Shown here: piece by piece, positions 24,847 through 34,177 of the stretch
How positions within the stretch are numbered: position 1 is the first letter of the stretch
How the letters are laid out: the number at the start of each line of letters is the position of its first letter
Assembly (NCBI GenBank): GCA_040702975.1
Contig: CP159990.1
Location: forward strand, 3,534,001 to 3,598,000
Source of the DNA: Roseburia hominis
Lineage (GTDB): Bacteria; Bacillota; Clostridia; Lachnospirales; Lachnospiraceae
DNA length: 64,000 nucleotides
Direction: 5' to 3'
Program-made: the position numbers and the translations under genes
The notes under the pieces: generated by a model
Told to the model about the DNA's origin: nothing
What the model saw: the letters and a program-made list of their open reading frames with translations, nothing else
Database searches by the model: none

Positions 24847-25905
24847 TCACCTTGCAGCTGCTTTATACCGGCCCTGCGTCCGTTTTTCTCCTTTGAGATA
24901 AACGTCGTAATACCACTTCAGAAATTCACCATATATACGCTCTTCCGCCTCTTTTCGGGCTTTTACGGCATCCTTGATTTCTGTATAGGAACCAAGATAG
25001 TACGTTTTCCCTTTAAATGTGATCTGTGCCGCCCATTTTCCGCTTTCTCTTTTCCTGTAAACACCGCTATAACCGCTTGAATTGGTACTGATCAGACGAT
25101 GGCTGCAACTGGCTTCCAGCATCGTAACGGACGTGCCATCGACCAGCTTCAGGTTCTCTCTAAATACGGTTTTCTGACGACAGCCACAGCTTTTCGTATG
25201 CCCTAGAAGCAGATTGTTCTGCCGGACCACCGTTTCGTTTCCGCATTTGCACCGGCAGCGCCAGAAATAGGTTCCCTCCCGGTTGCCATCGTAGGCCACG
25301 ACTGTCAGATCCCCGAACTGTCTTCCTAAAATATCCTTCGCCGGTGGATTTCCCAGACAGCCGCAGCTTTTCGTCTTTCCGCTCTGCAAAGCGGTCTGAC
25401 CTACAACTGTCTGATTTCCACAATCACAAATACACAGCCAACGATGAAGTCCTCCCCATTTTCCCGCATACTTCTGCACTACGAGTTTTCCAAACCGTTT
25501 CCCGACAAAGTCTTTCAGAGGTGGTCTGCTCAGGCAGCCACAGCTTTTCCGGTAGCCGGCTCTGAGCTGGTGGAGGGGTGTATCCACCTCTCCTCCGCAG
25601 TCGCACCTGCAATGCCAGATCAGACTTCCGTCTCTTCCCCGCCCTCCGGTGGGATAGAGCGCCGTCAGTTTTCCGAACTTCTGGCCGGTAATGTCCCGCT
25701 GACCGGGCTTTACCGCTGTTTCACAGCCACAGTCCCGGACTGTGCCACGCTGGAGTGTTCTGGTATCCAGGCAGATACTCCCACCGCATTCACAGGTGCA
25801 GCGCCATACCTTATATCCGTTTTTCCGCTCCGGGGTCGCCTCTTTGACAGTCAACTTGCCAATGCAGAACCCTGGTTCGATCTGAGATTTTTTGCTTCCT
25901 TTCAT
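24847..25905 (-). CDS. Zinc-repeat protein with C-terminal AP2 domain, module A
   Basis: A 352-residue protein. Four repeats of about 52 residues share the pattern GxxFGkLtV...W-C-x-C-x-CG...kSCGC (for example FWRCRCKCGNE and TKSCGC), which looks like a metal-binding ribbon. After residue 265 comes an AP2/ERF-like DNA-binding domain (SSGYSGVYRKRESGKWAAQI, then YYLGSYTEIKDAVKARKEAE). Such proteins occur in phages and mobile DNA. This is the last gene of pilus module A, 18 bases after the Thr-rich surface protein gene. A cytoplasmic DNA-binding role is likely; whether it regulates the operon or the switch is inference. Module B has a near copy. Confidence 0.8.
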   Translation of the reverse strand: MKGSKKSQIEPGFCIGKLTVKEATPERKNGYKVWRCTCECGGSICLDTRTLQRGTVRDCGCETAVKPGQRDITGQKFGKLTALYPTGGRGRDGSLIWHCRCDCGGEVDTPLHQLRAGYRKSCGCLSRPPLKDFVGKRFGKLVVQKYAGKWGGLHRWLCICDCGNQTVVGQTALQSGKTKSCGCLGNPPAKDILGRQFGDLTVVAYDGNREGTYFWRCRCKCGNETVVRQNNLLLGHTKSCGCRQKTVFRENLKLVDGTSVTMLEASCSHRLISTNSSGYSGVYRKRESGKWAAQITFKGKTYYLGSYTEIKDAVKARKEAEERIYGEFLKWYYDVYLKGEKRTQGRYKAAAR

Positions 25906-25923
25906 TTCTTCTATCCCTTCATA

Positions 25924-27039
25924 TCAGAGAGATTTTCTTTTCTTTATCAGCAATCCGATCAGCACGAGGAGTAGTATGGCTGCCGCTCCCCCAACTCCTA
26001 CAAAAACGGGCAAACGACTCGCCTCTGCTGTACCTTCCTTGCTATTCTTCTCGGAATCGCTCAGATCCAGATTACTCATCGGAGTTTCCTCGTCATCCAG
26101 ATCATGAAGACTGGCTGGCACCTCTTCATCTTCAATGGTCGTGGTACCACCTTCATCGGTTCCTTCGTTTTCTGTTCCCGTACCCTCATTATTTGTTTCA
26201 GGAGTCGTTCCTGTTCCCCCATCACCGGTCGTTCCCGGAGTCGTTGTTCCGGTCTGGTTCTCGCCCTGTTGCGGGGTCTGAGGCGCCACCGGCTCGGTCG
26301 TAGTCTGTTCCACATTTCTCGTATATTCAAATACCCAGGCGTTCTCCTGCCCGCGTCTTAGTGTACCCGTTATTGCTTTGTAAACCGGCGTATACCCTTC
26401 AAAATACGGCGCGGACACCACCGGTTTTTCTCCGGCTACCCCATAGAAGGTCTGTGCTTCGCTCCCCGGCACCGGATTTGCCGTCCCTGCCAGCACATAG
26501 CTGACCGTATACGGGACCATCTTCCCCGGAACTCCATAGGTCACGACGAAGGTCCGGTCGCTCGTCACTGTATAGATCCGGCTCGGGCTGGTCGTGTTCT
26601 CCTTGTCAAACGCCTCACTGTTGTCACGTCCGCTCCGCCTGGTTCCCGTTGGCTGGTATTTTCCGCCGTCCTCCGGGTTCAGGTTAATCGCCCCGTTCGT
26701 GCTGGACACGTTGATGCTGATCGTGTCCCCGTAATGCAGGCCGGACACCACAATCGTATCCGCTCCCTGAAGCGACGCCTTTCCGGCTCCGGATACACAG
26801 CCGGTCCCGTTGAAGGTTCCTTTGTCTCCAGAATAGATCATTACTTTATAGGTAGTCTCATAATCATCTGCCGCTTTGGTCTCCATAGGCCCAAACTGGG
26901 TCACTGCAAGAACTACCGCGCAGACCGCTGCAAAGCCTTTCGCAAATCCTTTCCCCGGAGCCCCTTTCAGAAGACCTTTCCGCAGTTGTCCTCCTGCTCT
27001 CTGGTCGAGACGGCCTTTTTGTAATACTTCCTTACTCAT
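25924..27039 (-). CDS. Secreted membrane-anchored surface protein with Thr-rich linker, module A
   Basis: A 371-residue protein starting at 27039 (GGGAGG upstream; overlaps the previous gene as ATGAGTAA). The signal peptide has a long basic n-region and ends near MEAKAA-type residues (METKAADDYE). A globular part of about 200 residues follows (TVVSGLHYGD-type blocks; YTVSYVLAGTANPVPGSEAQ; EGYTPVYKAITG), similar to MucBP/InlB-type beta modules. A Thr/Gly/Glu linker leads to a single C-terminal span (VFVGVGGAAAILLLVLIGLL) and a KKRKSL tail. No LPXTG motif is present, so it is probably held in the membrane. Function unknown. Confidence 0.8.
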   Translation of the reverse strand: MSKEVLQKGRLDQRAGGQLRKGLLKGAPGKGFAKGFAAVCAVVLAVTQFGPMETKAADDYETTYKVMIYSGDKGTFNGTGCVSGAGKASLQGADTIVVSGLHYGDTISINVSSTNGAINLNPEDGGKYQPTGTRRSGRDNSEAFDKENTTSPSRIYTVTSDRTFVVTYGVPGKMVPYTVSYVLAGTANPVPGSEAQTFYGVAGEKPVVSAPYFEGYTPVYKAITGTLRRGQENAWVFEYTRNVEQTTTEPVAPQTPQQGENQTGTTTPGTTGDGGTGTTPETNNEGTGTENEGTDEGGTTTIEDEEVPASLHDLDDEETPMSNLDLSDSEKNSKEGTAEASRLPVFVGVGGAAAILLLVLIGLLIKKRKSL

Positions 27040-27844
27040 ACGTTCTTCGGCCTCCCTTCCTGTTCGCTCCCCTTTTCCTCTTCTTTTCCTCTTCACCGCG
27101 CTTCTTCAGACGCAGGAACACCAGCACGATGCATACGATCCCTGCAACGAGCGCCATGATGGAGAACAACATCACATGGGACGTGTCTCCCGTCTTCGGC
27201 GTTGTGACCACATTCCGGTTGGTGTTCGGCGTTGCCGGCGTATTGACAAGCTCCGCTGCAAACCCGAGCTCCACTCTCGCCAGGGTATCCTGGTAGTTAT
27301 TTCCCTGGGTCTCCCCGTCCAGTCCGATCTTCAGTGTCAGCTGCGCCTTCGCACCTGCCTCCAATGTATCCAGATAAATATATTCCTCATCATCCAGCGC
27401 CACGGTCGCCTGCTCAAGACCCTTATTTCCGTCTACTACAGAGCCTTCACCACTCTCCTCGCTTCCGCCGACTGCCTCGCTGTCATATAGCACCCGCGTC
27501 TCCTTCGGGCCGATGTAAGTCAGCACGTAGGTGTACGCTCCGCCTTCCGCGATGGACTGCTGGCTCTCCAGCGTCTGCAGCACCTCATTCCTCATGTACC
27601 ATGCTGTTGTATCTGAAGAACTGTTCCGAAGACTCACCTGAAAAGCCATGGTGTCCCCCGGCTGCAGGTCATTCCTTGCCTCATCCGTGATTCCCCTGGC
27701 CGTAAAGCTGTCGGTCATCTTATGGTTCTTCGTGAACTCCACCCAGTTGTCCTGGCTGCTGGTCATATCCTCCGCGCACACACTCCACGGAATCATCAGG
27801 AAGATCAGCAGCATGGCGGTCAGACATCTCATACATTTTCTCAT
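27032..27844 (-). CDS. Cell-wall-anchored surface protein with TPKTGD sorting signal, module A
   Basis: A 270-residue secreted protein. It has a signal peptide ending about ...WSVCAED and a beta-rich body (residues 25-200) with WVEFTKNHKMTDSF and QPGDTMAFQVSLRNSSSDT; the latter resembles secreted proteins of the camelysin kind. At residue ~222 a variant sorting signal TTPKTGD is followed by a membrane span and a KKRGEEEKKRKRG tail. Pro in place of the usual Leu-Pro suggests recognition by a special sortase, possibly the second sortase of this operon. The downstream gene overlaps by 8 bases. Confidence 0.82.
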   Translation of the reverse strand: MRKCMRCLTAMLLIFLMIPWSVCAEDMTSSQDNWVEFTKNHKMTDSFTARGITDEARNDLQPGDTMAFQVSLRNSSSDTTAWYMRNEVLQTLESQQSIAEGGAYTYVLTYIGPKETRVLYDSEAVGGSEESGEGSVVDGNKGLEQATVALDDEEYIYLDTLEAGAKAQLTLKIGLDGETQGNNYQDTLARVELGFAAELVNTPATPNTNRNVVTTPKTGDTSHVMLFSIMALVAGIVCIVLVFLRLKKRGEEEKKRKRGANRKGGRRTYE

Positions 27845-27855
27845 ACCCTATCCTC

Positions 27856-28629
27856 CTAATCGATATAGCCCGGATCCACGCCCCAGGCACTGCGGATCGC
27901 ATCCTTCGCATTATGGTTCTGCACCGCATCCGCATCCACTTCCAGGACGAACTTCCTGCCTTCATAGTCATACGTCGTCTTCACGACTCCATTCCCGACT
28001 TCCGTCTTCGTCACCTTCGCCACCGCATCGTCGATGGTGATGCTCTTACAGAAGGTGGCCGCTTTGCCTGTCGGCAGCTCCGAGCGGTAGTACAGCACCG
28101 TACACTCATCCGTGCACTCTGCCTCATTTTTCCACCAGCCGCTCTCCTCTAATTCCAGCTTGATCCACTCGGGATCCATGGTGGTCACCTTCACCTCGTT
28201 ACCGTCCTCATCCTTCCCGGACTCCGGGTCCACCCAGTAGCGGTAGATCCGGACACGCACATACTCCGGGATGGAGCCGGAATTTACTACGGACAATTCC
28301 TCCTGATACTTCCGCTCCGGGACCAGGTGTCCATCCGATTCATCCAGCATATGTTCCAATAACGCGCCTTCCTTCGTCGTCCAACCGGTGCTTTTCTCGC
28401 CCTGAGCCATCTGGTTCGCATAATCACGGACTGCGATCTCCTTTCCGTTCTCCATCAGGGTGATACCGATATCGTACATACCGATACGCGCTTCGTAGTA
28501 TTCACTGTAGATCTGCAGCGCCGCACGGGTGCTTCCGATTCCGCTCCCCAGCAGGCATGCCGCCGCGAGCCCTAACAAAAGGAACGTTCCTGTTCTTCCT
28601 TTCAGGGCTTTTCTGATCTTCCTCATCAT
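27856..28629 (-). CDS. Secreted protein with SipW-type signal peptide (long form), module A
   Basis: A 257-residue secreted protein. The signal peptide (FLLLGLAAACLLGSGIGSTRA) is followed directly by ALQIYSEYYEARIG, the pattern of proteins annotated with SipW-dependent-type signals. The body contains RKYQEELSVVNSGSIPEYVR and RIYRYWVDPE, resembling the TasA/camelysin fold, in which a beta sandwich is assembled outside the cell. No anchor is visible. It starts by an ATGA overlap with the preceding TasA-like gene. It probably forms or decorates the extracellular fibre; this is inference. Confidence 0.78.
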   Translation of the reverse strand: MMRKIRKALKGRTGTFLLLGLAAACLLGSGIGSTRAALQIYSEYYEARIGMYDIGITLMENGKEIAVRDYANQMAQGEKSTGWTTKEGALLEHMLDESDGHLVPERKYQEELSVVNSGSIPEYVRVRIYRYWVDPESGKDEDGNEVKVTTMDPEWIKLELEESGWWKNEAECTDECTVLYYRSELPTGKAATFCKSITIDDAVAKVTKTEVGNGVVKTTYDYEGRKFVLEVDADAVQNHNAKDAIRSAWGVDPGYID

Positions 28630-29213
28630 TCATCAGCCCCCTCTCCGCTCACGTCTTTCACTGCCATCGTCCAGTCAACCTCCGGGCTGGTCGGCTCCAG
28701 AGAATTTCCGTCCGCATCCGCCTGCACCGGCACACACTCCTGAACGACTACTACATCAAAATCATAGGCATAGCTGTACTCGCCATCTACGCCGAACATA
28801 TCCTTCGTACCATCCTTTGCCACGATCTGCATCCCCAGCCTGCTGGTCAGGTCCGCGCCGTCCGCCGTTCCTTTGGGCTGCAGGACTTTGGTGTAATACC
28901 AGTAATCATCCTCTCCCTGCACCCAGCCGTCTGTCTGGGTCGGCGCCAGGGCAAACAGCTCCGTCCCGGCAAAATACTTCACCCTCACATAACAGGGGTT
29001 CTCTCCCGTATTCTGCACCTGCACCTGCTTGATGCGGTTCACCACCTTCTCCTCCTCGATGGTGGTCGTCGTGTCAAAGGATATCTCATAGCCTCCCTTT
29101 GCCGTCACATAGGTCGTAAAATACGCCATCGCACTCTTGATGGAAAGGCTTCCCACCAGTACCAGCGCAGCCCCGGACAGCACGAGCGTTTTCTTATTAA
29201 TTCTGTTCTTCAT
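28626..29213 (-). CDS. TasA/camelysin-like secreted protein, module A
   Basis: A 195-residue protein with a short signal peptide (LVLSGAALVLVGSLSIKSAM) ending AMA-YFTTYVTAKGG, typical of SipW-type substrates such as TasA and camelysin. The body has the recurring NRIKQVQVQNTGENPCYVRV block. The C-terminus is acidic and lacks an anchor. It lies between the minor pilin gene (15 bases upstream) and the long SipW-type gene, with which it overlaps. Two close copies exist in modules B and C. By family, it may be a matrix or fibre subunit. Confidence 0.8.
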   Translation of the reverse strand: MKNRINKKTLVLSGAALVLVGSLSIKSAMAYFTTYVTAKGGYEISFDTTTTIEEEKVVNRIKQVQVQNTGENPCYVRVKYFAGTELFALAPTQTDGWVQGEDDYWYYTKVLQPKGTADGADLTSRLGMQIVAKDGTKDMFGVDGEYSYAYDFDVVVVQECVPVQADADGNSLEPTSPEVDWTMAVKDVSGEGADE

Positions 29214-29228
29214 TCTCCTGCTCCTCCT

Positions 29229-30389
29229 TTACTGCGCACTCTGCTCTTCTTCCTCCGGCACAGAGCCCTTTCCCGTGGGCCCGCTCTCCGACTCCGCCTC
29301 CACGGAATCCGGGAAACATTTCTCCCACTCGTAATGCCCCTTCACTACCAGGTTGCCATCCTCATCCGTATAGGCCTCATCGCCCACAAAATCAAAATGG
29401 TTCACAATGCCGTAACCTTTTTTCAGCTTATCGTCATAATCATTTACAAAACTCACCGGCTTCGTCTGGGAGACCCCGTCCTTCGTCGGCTCGATTGTGG
29501 TCGTATAGTTTCCGGACACCTCCGTATAGCTCCCGCCGTTATAGATCTCCTTCACCGTCACAATGGTCCCCACCGGGAGCCCCGTGATCTTCACAGTCTG
29601 GGTGCCGTTAGGAGTCCCATCGTCGAAATTCATCGAAACAACATTGCTATACACCACTTCTCCGGTGACCGGGTCTGTCCCTGTCACTTCAAAGACAAAG
29701 GTCACTTCCCCGAGAGATTCGTTATACGTATTTAAGGTTTTCCGAATCTCCATATCTCCTTCCAGCGGCTCCCTCGAAGGCTTCAGTCCCACCGTCACAT
29801 CGTAAAGCCACTTGTCGTCTCCACTCCCCTCACCCATGCGGTATTCACTGGTAGGAACAGAGATAAGATAGGGGCTGAACGTGTATTCATAACCGTCATG
29901 CCGTACCTTCTCCGCCTTTACCAGATACAGGCCCGGCTCTAAATTCTCTGCCGTTCCACTGCTATGTGCTTCGCCTGCACCGGTAACCGGATGCATTGCT
30001 ACGGTTGCATTCTCCTTGATGCTGCTTCCCTCTGCCTCAATCTTCTCCGTGATCTTCTGTGCCAGGTCCTTCCACTGCTGGGTCCATGCGGCCCGGTCCT
30101 GACCCTTATCTTCGATCACAATATCACTGCCGTAGTTTTTCGTGTCCACCATATAATTTGCCGTCTCATCTATAGAAGCCACCTTATACAGCTTCACCGG
30201 AATCTCCCTTACTTTAGACAGCTCCTTTGCGAACTCAATCCCCGTCGTCTCCAGGGTAAGTGAGCAGGTATGATTTTCCAAATCCAGAGCACCTGCCGCT
30301 CTCGCCGCCGCAAGATGCATTCCCGACACGGCAAGAATGAGCGCCAGCACTCCGGCTACATATCCTTTCTTTATCCTAGTCCTATTCAT
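29229..30389 (-). CDS. Minor pilin with isopeptide-linker domain, no sorting signal, module A
   Basis: A 386-residue secreted protein with a clear signal peptide (VLALILAVSGMHLAAARAAG). The C-terminal half is a streptococcal pilin isopeptide-linkage (FctA-like) domain: MEIRKTLNTYNESLGEVTFV, TGLPVGTIVTVKEIYNG and VSFVNDYDDKL, where Lys/Asn/Glu side chains can crosslink. It ends in an acidic tail with no LPXTG and no membrane span, which is unusual for a pilin; it may be joined to the fibre through the pilin or released. It lies directly after the sortase pair. GGAGGGAG precedes the ATG. Confidence 0.83.
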   Translation of the reverse strand: MNRTRIKKGYVAGVLALILAVSGMHLAAARAAGALDLENHTCSLTLETTGIEFAKELSKVREIPVKLYKVASIDETANYMVDTKNYGSDIVIEDKGQDRAAWTQQWKDLAQKITEKIEAEGSSIKENATVAMHPVTGAGEAHSSGTAENLEPGLYLVKAEKVRHDGYEYTFSPYLISVPTSEYRMGEGSGDDKWLYDVTVGLKPSREPLEGDMEIRKTLNTYNESLGEVTFVFEVTGTDPVTGEVVYSNVVSMNFDDGTPNGTQTVKITGLPVGTIVTVKEIYNGGSYTEVSGNYTTTIEPTKDGVSQTKPVSFVNDYDDKLKKGYGIVNHFDFVGDEAYTDEDGNLVVKGHYEWEKCFPDSVEAESESGPTGKGSVPEEEEQSAQ

Positions 30390-30514
30390 CCTTCTCCCTC
30401 CTTGATGGGTCTGCTATTTTCTCATGTTTCCTTGTGTCTGATGTTTTCTTCTATCGGATACTTCTTCATATTCCTTTATATCTGATGCCTTCTCATGGTT
30501 TCCTGCACCTATCA

Positions 30515-31454
30515 TTACTTGCCATGTTTCCTGTTATATAATGCGATCCGTATCTTCGACAGGAGCAGAATCATCAGTATGATGAACGCCGCCATCATCA
30601 GATACAGCATATAGTAGCTCTTTACCGATTCCACCATGCTGTCCACCGGCGCCAGCACTCTCTCATCATCCTCGCCGTTATAGGGAACCCGGGTTCCCCA
30701 GCAGCATGCGGTGGCTGTTAATCCCGTAAGGCGTACATGTGAGAAGTGTCATGTAATCCTTCCCTTCCACGATCTGCATCGCATCCGTAAGCGCATCCAG
30801 GTCATCCTTATCCACCATCGGAAGGATCTGATCGATCTGGTACGCCAGCACCTCATCCAACACATGGATATAAAATTTATCTCCCACCACCATCTGATCC
30901 GCATCCGATAGGAGTTTCGCTGATGGCAGCCCCCGGTGGGCCGCTATGACGCTATGGCAGTTTTCCCCGCCAATGGGGAGCTTCGTCCCCGGAAGGTGTC
31001 CTCCCGCAATCTGCAGCACTCCTTCAGAAGTGCCATGGTAGATGGGAAACTTCTGATTAATCTTCGGTATAGATAAATAACCCATGATTCCAGTCTCATC
31101 GACATTCAGGACCTTCCAGTATTCGGTGTCTTCCAGCCTGATCTCATCCTTCCGGCTATCTTCGGAAATTTCCTTTTCAGCTGTATTACCTGCCTGATTG
31201 CCCCCGGCAGTCTCTATTCCAAAGGTATCTCCGTGAAATGTATTTTCAGTTATCTTAGCGTTATAGGTCCTCGCATCCTCCCAGATCCGGCTGTAATCCT
31301 CCTCATTCAGATCCTGTACCGCATCATCATAGGTCGATATCGCCCGGCTTTGGTGCAGCGTATTCCATTGATCCGCTACCTTCGGGTAAGCAAAAATTGC
31401 AAGCCCCGCCAGAAATACCAGGGCGCACAGGATACCCGGCAGTCTTTTCTTCAT
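30515..31454 (-). pseudogene. Class C sortase 2, module A, frameshifted near its end
   Basis: The intact frame (30678-31454, 258 residues) keeps the catalytic His (IAAHRGLPSAKLL), Cys (TLLTCTPYG) and Arg (INSHRMLL) of a pilus sortase. Compared with the module B copy, two bases are missing at about 30698-30702 (CCCCAGCAGC against CCCCGCAGCAGC), so the protein ends in MLLGNPGSL. The C-terminal membrane span is still encoded out of frame down to a stop at 30515-30517. The catalytic core could still fold; loss of the second anchor would change its placement. N-terminal anchor: ILCALVFLAGLAIFAYP. Confidence 0.82.
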
Positions 31455-31466
31455 CGAAATCCTCCC

Positions 31467-32360
31467 TTATTTTTCCATTCCTCCGGCCCTGATCCGCTCC
31501 ACCACTTCTGCGGCGTCCGGTTTTTCCTTCGCCTTTTTCTCACTCTTTCGCTGATCGATCAGCAGGATGATGAGCAGGATAAATACCATCGGGATCGCCA
31601 GTGCGATGGAAACAAGAGTGGAACTGACCCGAGTCGCATCAGCAGGAATGTAAGCTGTCACCTGGCCTTCCGTCCGTATACCCCGGACCAACAGGCGGTG
31701 CGAGTTGATGCCATAGGGCGTACACGTCATCAGGGTACAGTAATCCTTGCCGGCATCAATCTCAAGCTCCTTCACCTCTTCCGGAAGAACAATCCTGATC
31801 TGGTCTACCTCATAGGTGACCGTCTGGTTCAGAACGGTAATGGAAAATGTATCACCCTCCATCATTTCGTCCAGGTCACTGAAAAGCTTCGCTGAGGGCA
31901 GTCCTCTGTGGGCGGAGATCACTGCATGGGTACCGGTGCCTCCCACCGGGAAGCTGGACCCCGCCAGATGTCCGACTGCAACCTGCAGCACCCCTTCATC
32001 TGTTCCGTGGTAAATCGGAAGCTCCACACCCAGAATCGGTATCGTCACATACCCCATGATTCCGGTCCCGCTGATGTCCAGTATTTCTTCATAATTCCCG
32101 AGGCTCTCATATTCCGTAAAGGGGAAATCCAAATCCAGAAGCGCCCTGTTAAATGCATTCGCTTCCTCAAGCAATGTCTCACAATCTGCTTCGTCCATCT
32201 GCGCGACCATGTCACTGTACGTAGCGATAGCCCGGGACTGTGTCCTGGAGTTCCAGTAATCGCTGATAAACGGATACAGCACCACGGAGAGACCAATGAA
32301 AAAAATAAAGACTAAAATGGTAGATCCTCTGTCTTTTTTCATCTGTTTTATTAGTTTCAT
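31467..32360 (-). CDS. Class C sortase 1 (pilus polymerase), module A
   Basis: A 297-residue membrane sortase with an N-terminal span (ILVFIFFIGLSVVLYPFISD) and a C-terminal span (IALAIPMVFILLIILLI), the class C topology. Catalytic residues lie in ISAHRGLPSAKLF (His), TLMTCTPYGINSHRLLVRG (Cys, Arg). Pilus sortases cleave LPXTG and join pilin subunits through a lysine. It follows the major pilin gene and precedes sortase 2 by 12 bases. The start at 32360 is chosen over an ATG six bases earlier because GGGAG needs that spacing. Confidence 0.93.
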   Translation of the reverse strand: MKLIKQMKKDRGSTILVFIFFIGLSVVLYPFISDYWNSRTQSRAIATYSDMVAQMDEADCETLLEEANAFNRALLDLDFPFTEYESLGNYEEILDISGTGIMGYVTIPILGVELPIYHGTDEGVLQVAVGHLAGSSFPVGGTGTHAVISAHRGLPSAKLFSDLDEMMEGDTFSITVLNQTVTYEVDQIRIVLPEEVKELEIDAGKDYCTLMTCTPYGINSHRLLVRGIRTEGQVTAYIPADATRVSSTLVSIALAIPMVFILLIILLIDQRKSEKKAKEKPDAAEVVERIRAGGMEK

Positions 32361-32414
32361 AAGCATCTCCCTAAAGCTGTATTATCGCGGTCTCACGCTT
32401 TTTAAACGGGACTT

Positions 32415-32432
32415 GGCGGTCCAAAGACCGCC
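32415..32432 (-). other. Conserved intercistronic hairpin after the major pilin gene, module A
   Basis: GGCGGTC pairs with GACCGCC around a 4-base loop between pilin and sortase. The same stem and loop lie at 50291-50308 in module B although the surrounding sequence differs. No T-run follows, so mRNA processing or stabilisation to favour pilin over sortase is more likely than termination. Confidence 0.6.
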
Positions 32433-32461
32433 CCGTCCGCTTCTTTTATAACAGCATGCCG

Positions 32462-34057
32462 TTATTCAGACATTCTTTTTCTTGTAACAAGCATCACACC
32501 TGCACCAATCATCAGAACTGCACCAACGATATAGAAGATCGTGGTACCGATACCACCGGTGGAAGGAAGAAGAACTCCTGCCTTGTTGACAATTTCTACA
32601 GCCTCTGCAGCCAAATCAGTGTAGTTTTTAACAACCGTCTCAGTCTTAGCTGCAGCAGAGGACTCACTTACAAGATTACCGTCGGCATCATAATATCTTG
32701 TGCCAGATGTCTCATAGATGGTTTCACCAAGTTTCTGAGGCGTAAGGTCTGTGGTTCCAGTAAGCTTATTATATCCATCAGGAGCCTTAGACTCAGTTAC
32801 CTTCAGTGTGACACCCTCTTTAAGACCGATAATGTAAAGCTGGCCATCACTGTTAGTGCTCATAGCAGTACTTGGAGTTTCACTGTTTTTATCGTAGGAA
32901 ACAACTCTATATACACCCGCTTCACCTGCAATGGGCTCTACGCTAAGCCCTGCAACAGTGAATTCCGCACCAGCCAGAGCCTTGGTTCCATCAGTTTTCT
33001 TCAACGCTGCACCGTAAGTCTTAACCACCGCTTTATCAGAGTAACTATCCTTAAAAGGCTCACCACCGTTTTTATCCTTATTAGGTGTGATAGTGACTGT
33101 ATTGGTGTTTCCATTACCATCAATATTAACTGTAGAAGTAATCTTAGCTGTATATTTCATAGTAATCGTGGAACCATTTTTATAAAGGTTTGCACCATTA
33201 TCGTCAACCCACGGTATAGTGATCTTCTTGTTTGTAAATTCCTCGTAAGAATCTGAGAGATTAACATCCGGATAATGGGGTTTGTCAGTTGTACTTTGAA
33301 CAATCTTTACTTCTGTAATTACAACTTCTGTTAAAAACTCAGGCAAAGTATCAGAAATTGTATAAGATTTCACCTGCTCCTCGCCAATATAGTTCGCCGT
33401 CGTAAACGTCGCTGTATAGGTTACTGTCTCACCAATGCTGGCAGAGCTCACCTTCTCTCCATTGACTTCCTTTTTAGCAGTAGGTGTGGTAACGTTTTTA
33501 TCAGTGATTTCGACATTAGGCATGGTTGTGTCCACAGAAATCACCTGCTCGCCCTGGCTTGTAGTCACCACATAATAACCGAGATCAAGGTTTGTAAACT
33601 TCAAAACCGAGCCGTCACTTACAGCCGTAACAATTGGGGTTTGCGACCCTTTCCATGTAGTAAGAGCGCTCCTCAGACCGTCACTCATACCTTCGCCAGT
33701 CCAGTAGTCAGTTGGACCTGTTACCACATTCGTTTTTGCTTCCTCCCCATAATACGTAATTGTTTTGAATGCATCTTTAGTTGCCTGAACATATCCAGAG
33801 CCTGTAGATGTCTCTACAAAATATGTTTCAAGTCCTTCCGGCACAGGTCCTTTGTAGGCAACTTTACCGCCTCCCACAGTTGCATCAAAGAGCCTGTAAG
33901 CCGAATAAGTCTCACCCTTTGCAGCGTTCTTAATAGTGATTGAACCGGTTCCGCCTTCTTTAGAATCCACATCCTGTGCGAAAGCAGTCATGCTGACCAT
34001 AGCCAATGCCATGACCATAGCAAGCACCAAAGCCATCATCTTTTTGATTGTTTTCAT
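32462..34057 (-). CDS. Major pilin (fimbrial isopeptide-forming, LPXTG), module A
   Basis: A 531-residue sortase-anchored pilus backbone protein. It has a signal peptide (MMALVLAMVMALAMVSMTAF AQ), an N-terminal domain beginning GSITIKNAAKGETYSAYRLF, a D2-type isopeptide-forming domain (ASIGETVTYTATFTTANYIG; YTISDTLPEFL), and a Cna-B-like domain (LAGAEFTVAGLSVEP...APDGYNKL). The sorting signal is LPSTGG, followed by a span and TRKRMSE. Only the domain plan and the two ends resemble the module B pilin; the middle differs strongly. AAAGGAAAG precedes the ATG. Being expressed first among pilus genes fits a shaft subunit. Confidence 0.93.
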   Translation of the reverse strand: MKTIKKMMALVLAMVMALAMVSMTAFAQDVDSKEGGTGSITIKNAAKGETYSAYRLFDATVGGGKVAYKGPVPEGLETYFVETSTGSGYVQATKDAFKTITYYGEEAKTNVVTGPTDYWTGEGMSDGLRSALTTWKGSQTPIVTAVSDGSVLKFTNLDLGYYVVTTSQGEQVISVDTTMPNVEITDKNVTTPTAKKEVNGEKVSSASIGETVTYTATFTTANYIGEEQVKSYTISDTLPEFLTEVVITEVKIVQSTTDKPHYPDVNLSDSYEEFTNKKITIPWVDDNGANLYKNGSTITMKYTAKITSTVNIDGNGNTNTVTITPNKDKNGGEPFKDSYSDKAVVKTYGAALKKTDGTKALAGAEFTVAGLSVEPIAGEAGVYRVVSYDKNSETPSTAMSTNSDGQLYIIGLKEGVTLKVTESKAPDGYNKLTGTTDLTPQKLGETIYETSGTRYYDADGNLVSESSAAAKTETVVKNYTDLAAEAVEIVNKAGVLLPSTGGIGTTIFYIVGAVLMIGAGVMLVTRKRMSE

Positions 34058-34116
34058 GGTTTCTCTTTCCTTTCTTAGTTAGATTTGAGTTTTGAAATTA
34101 AAACTAATGTTTCTAC

Positions 34117-34147
34117 GCATCAGGAGGATTCGCTCCCCTCCTGATGC
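34117..34147 (-). other. Intercistronic hairpin between adhesin and major pilin genes, module A
   Basis: GCATCAGGAGG pairs with CCTCCTGATGC. There is no T-run on the minus strand. It probably sets different mRNA stability for the two genes. Confidence 0.6.
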
Positions 34148-34177
34148 ATTTATAATATCTTCCCGAAACCCCATTCC

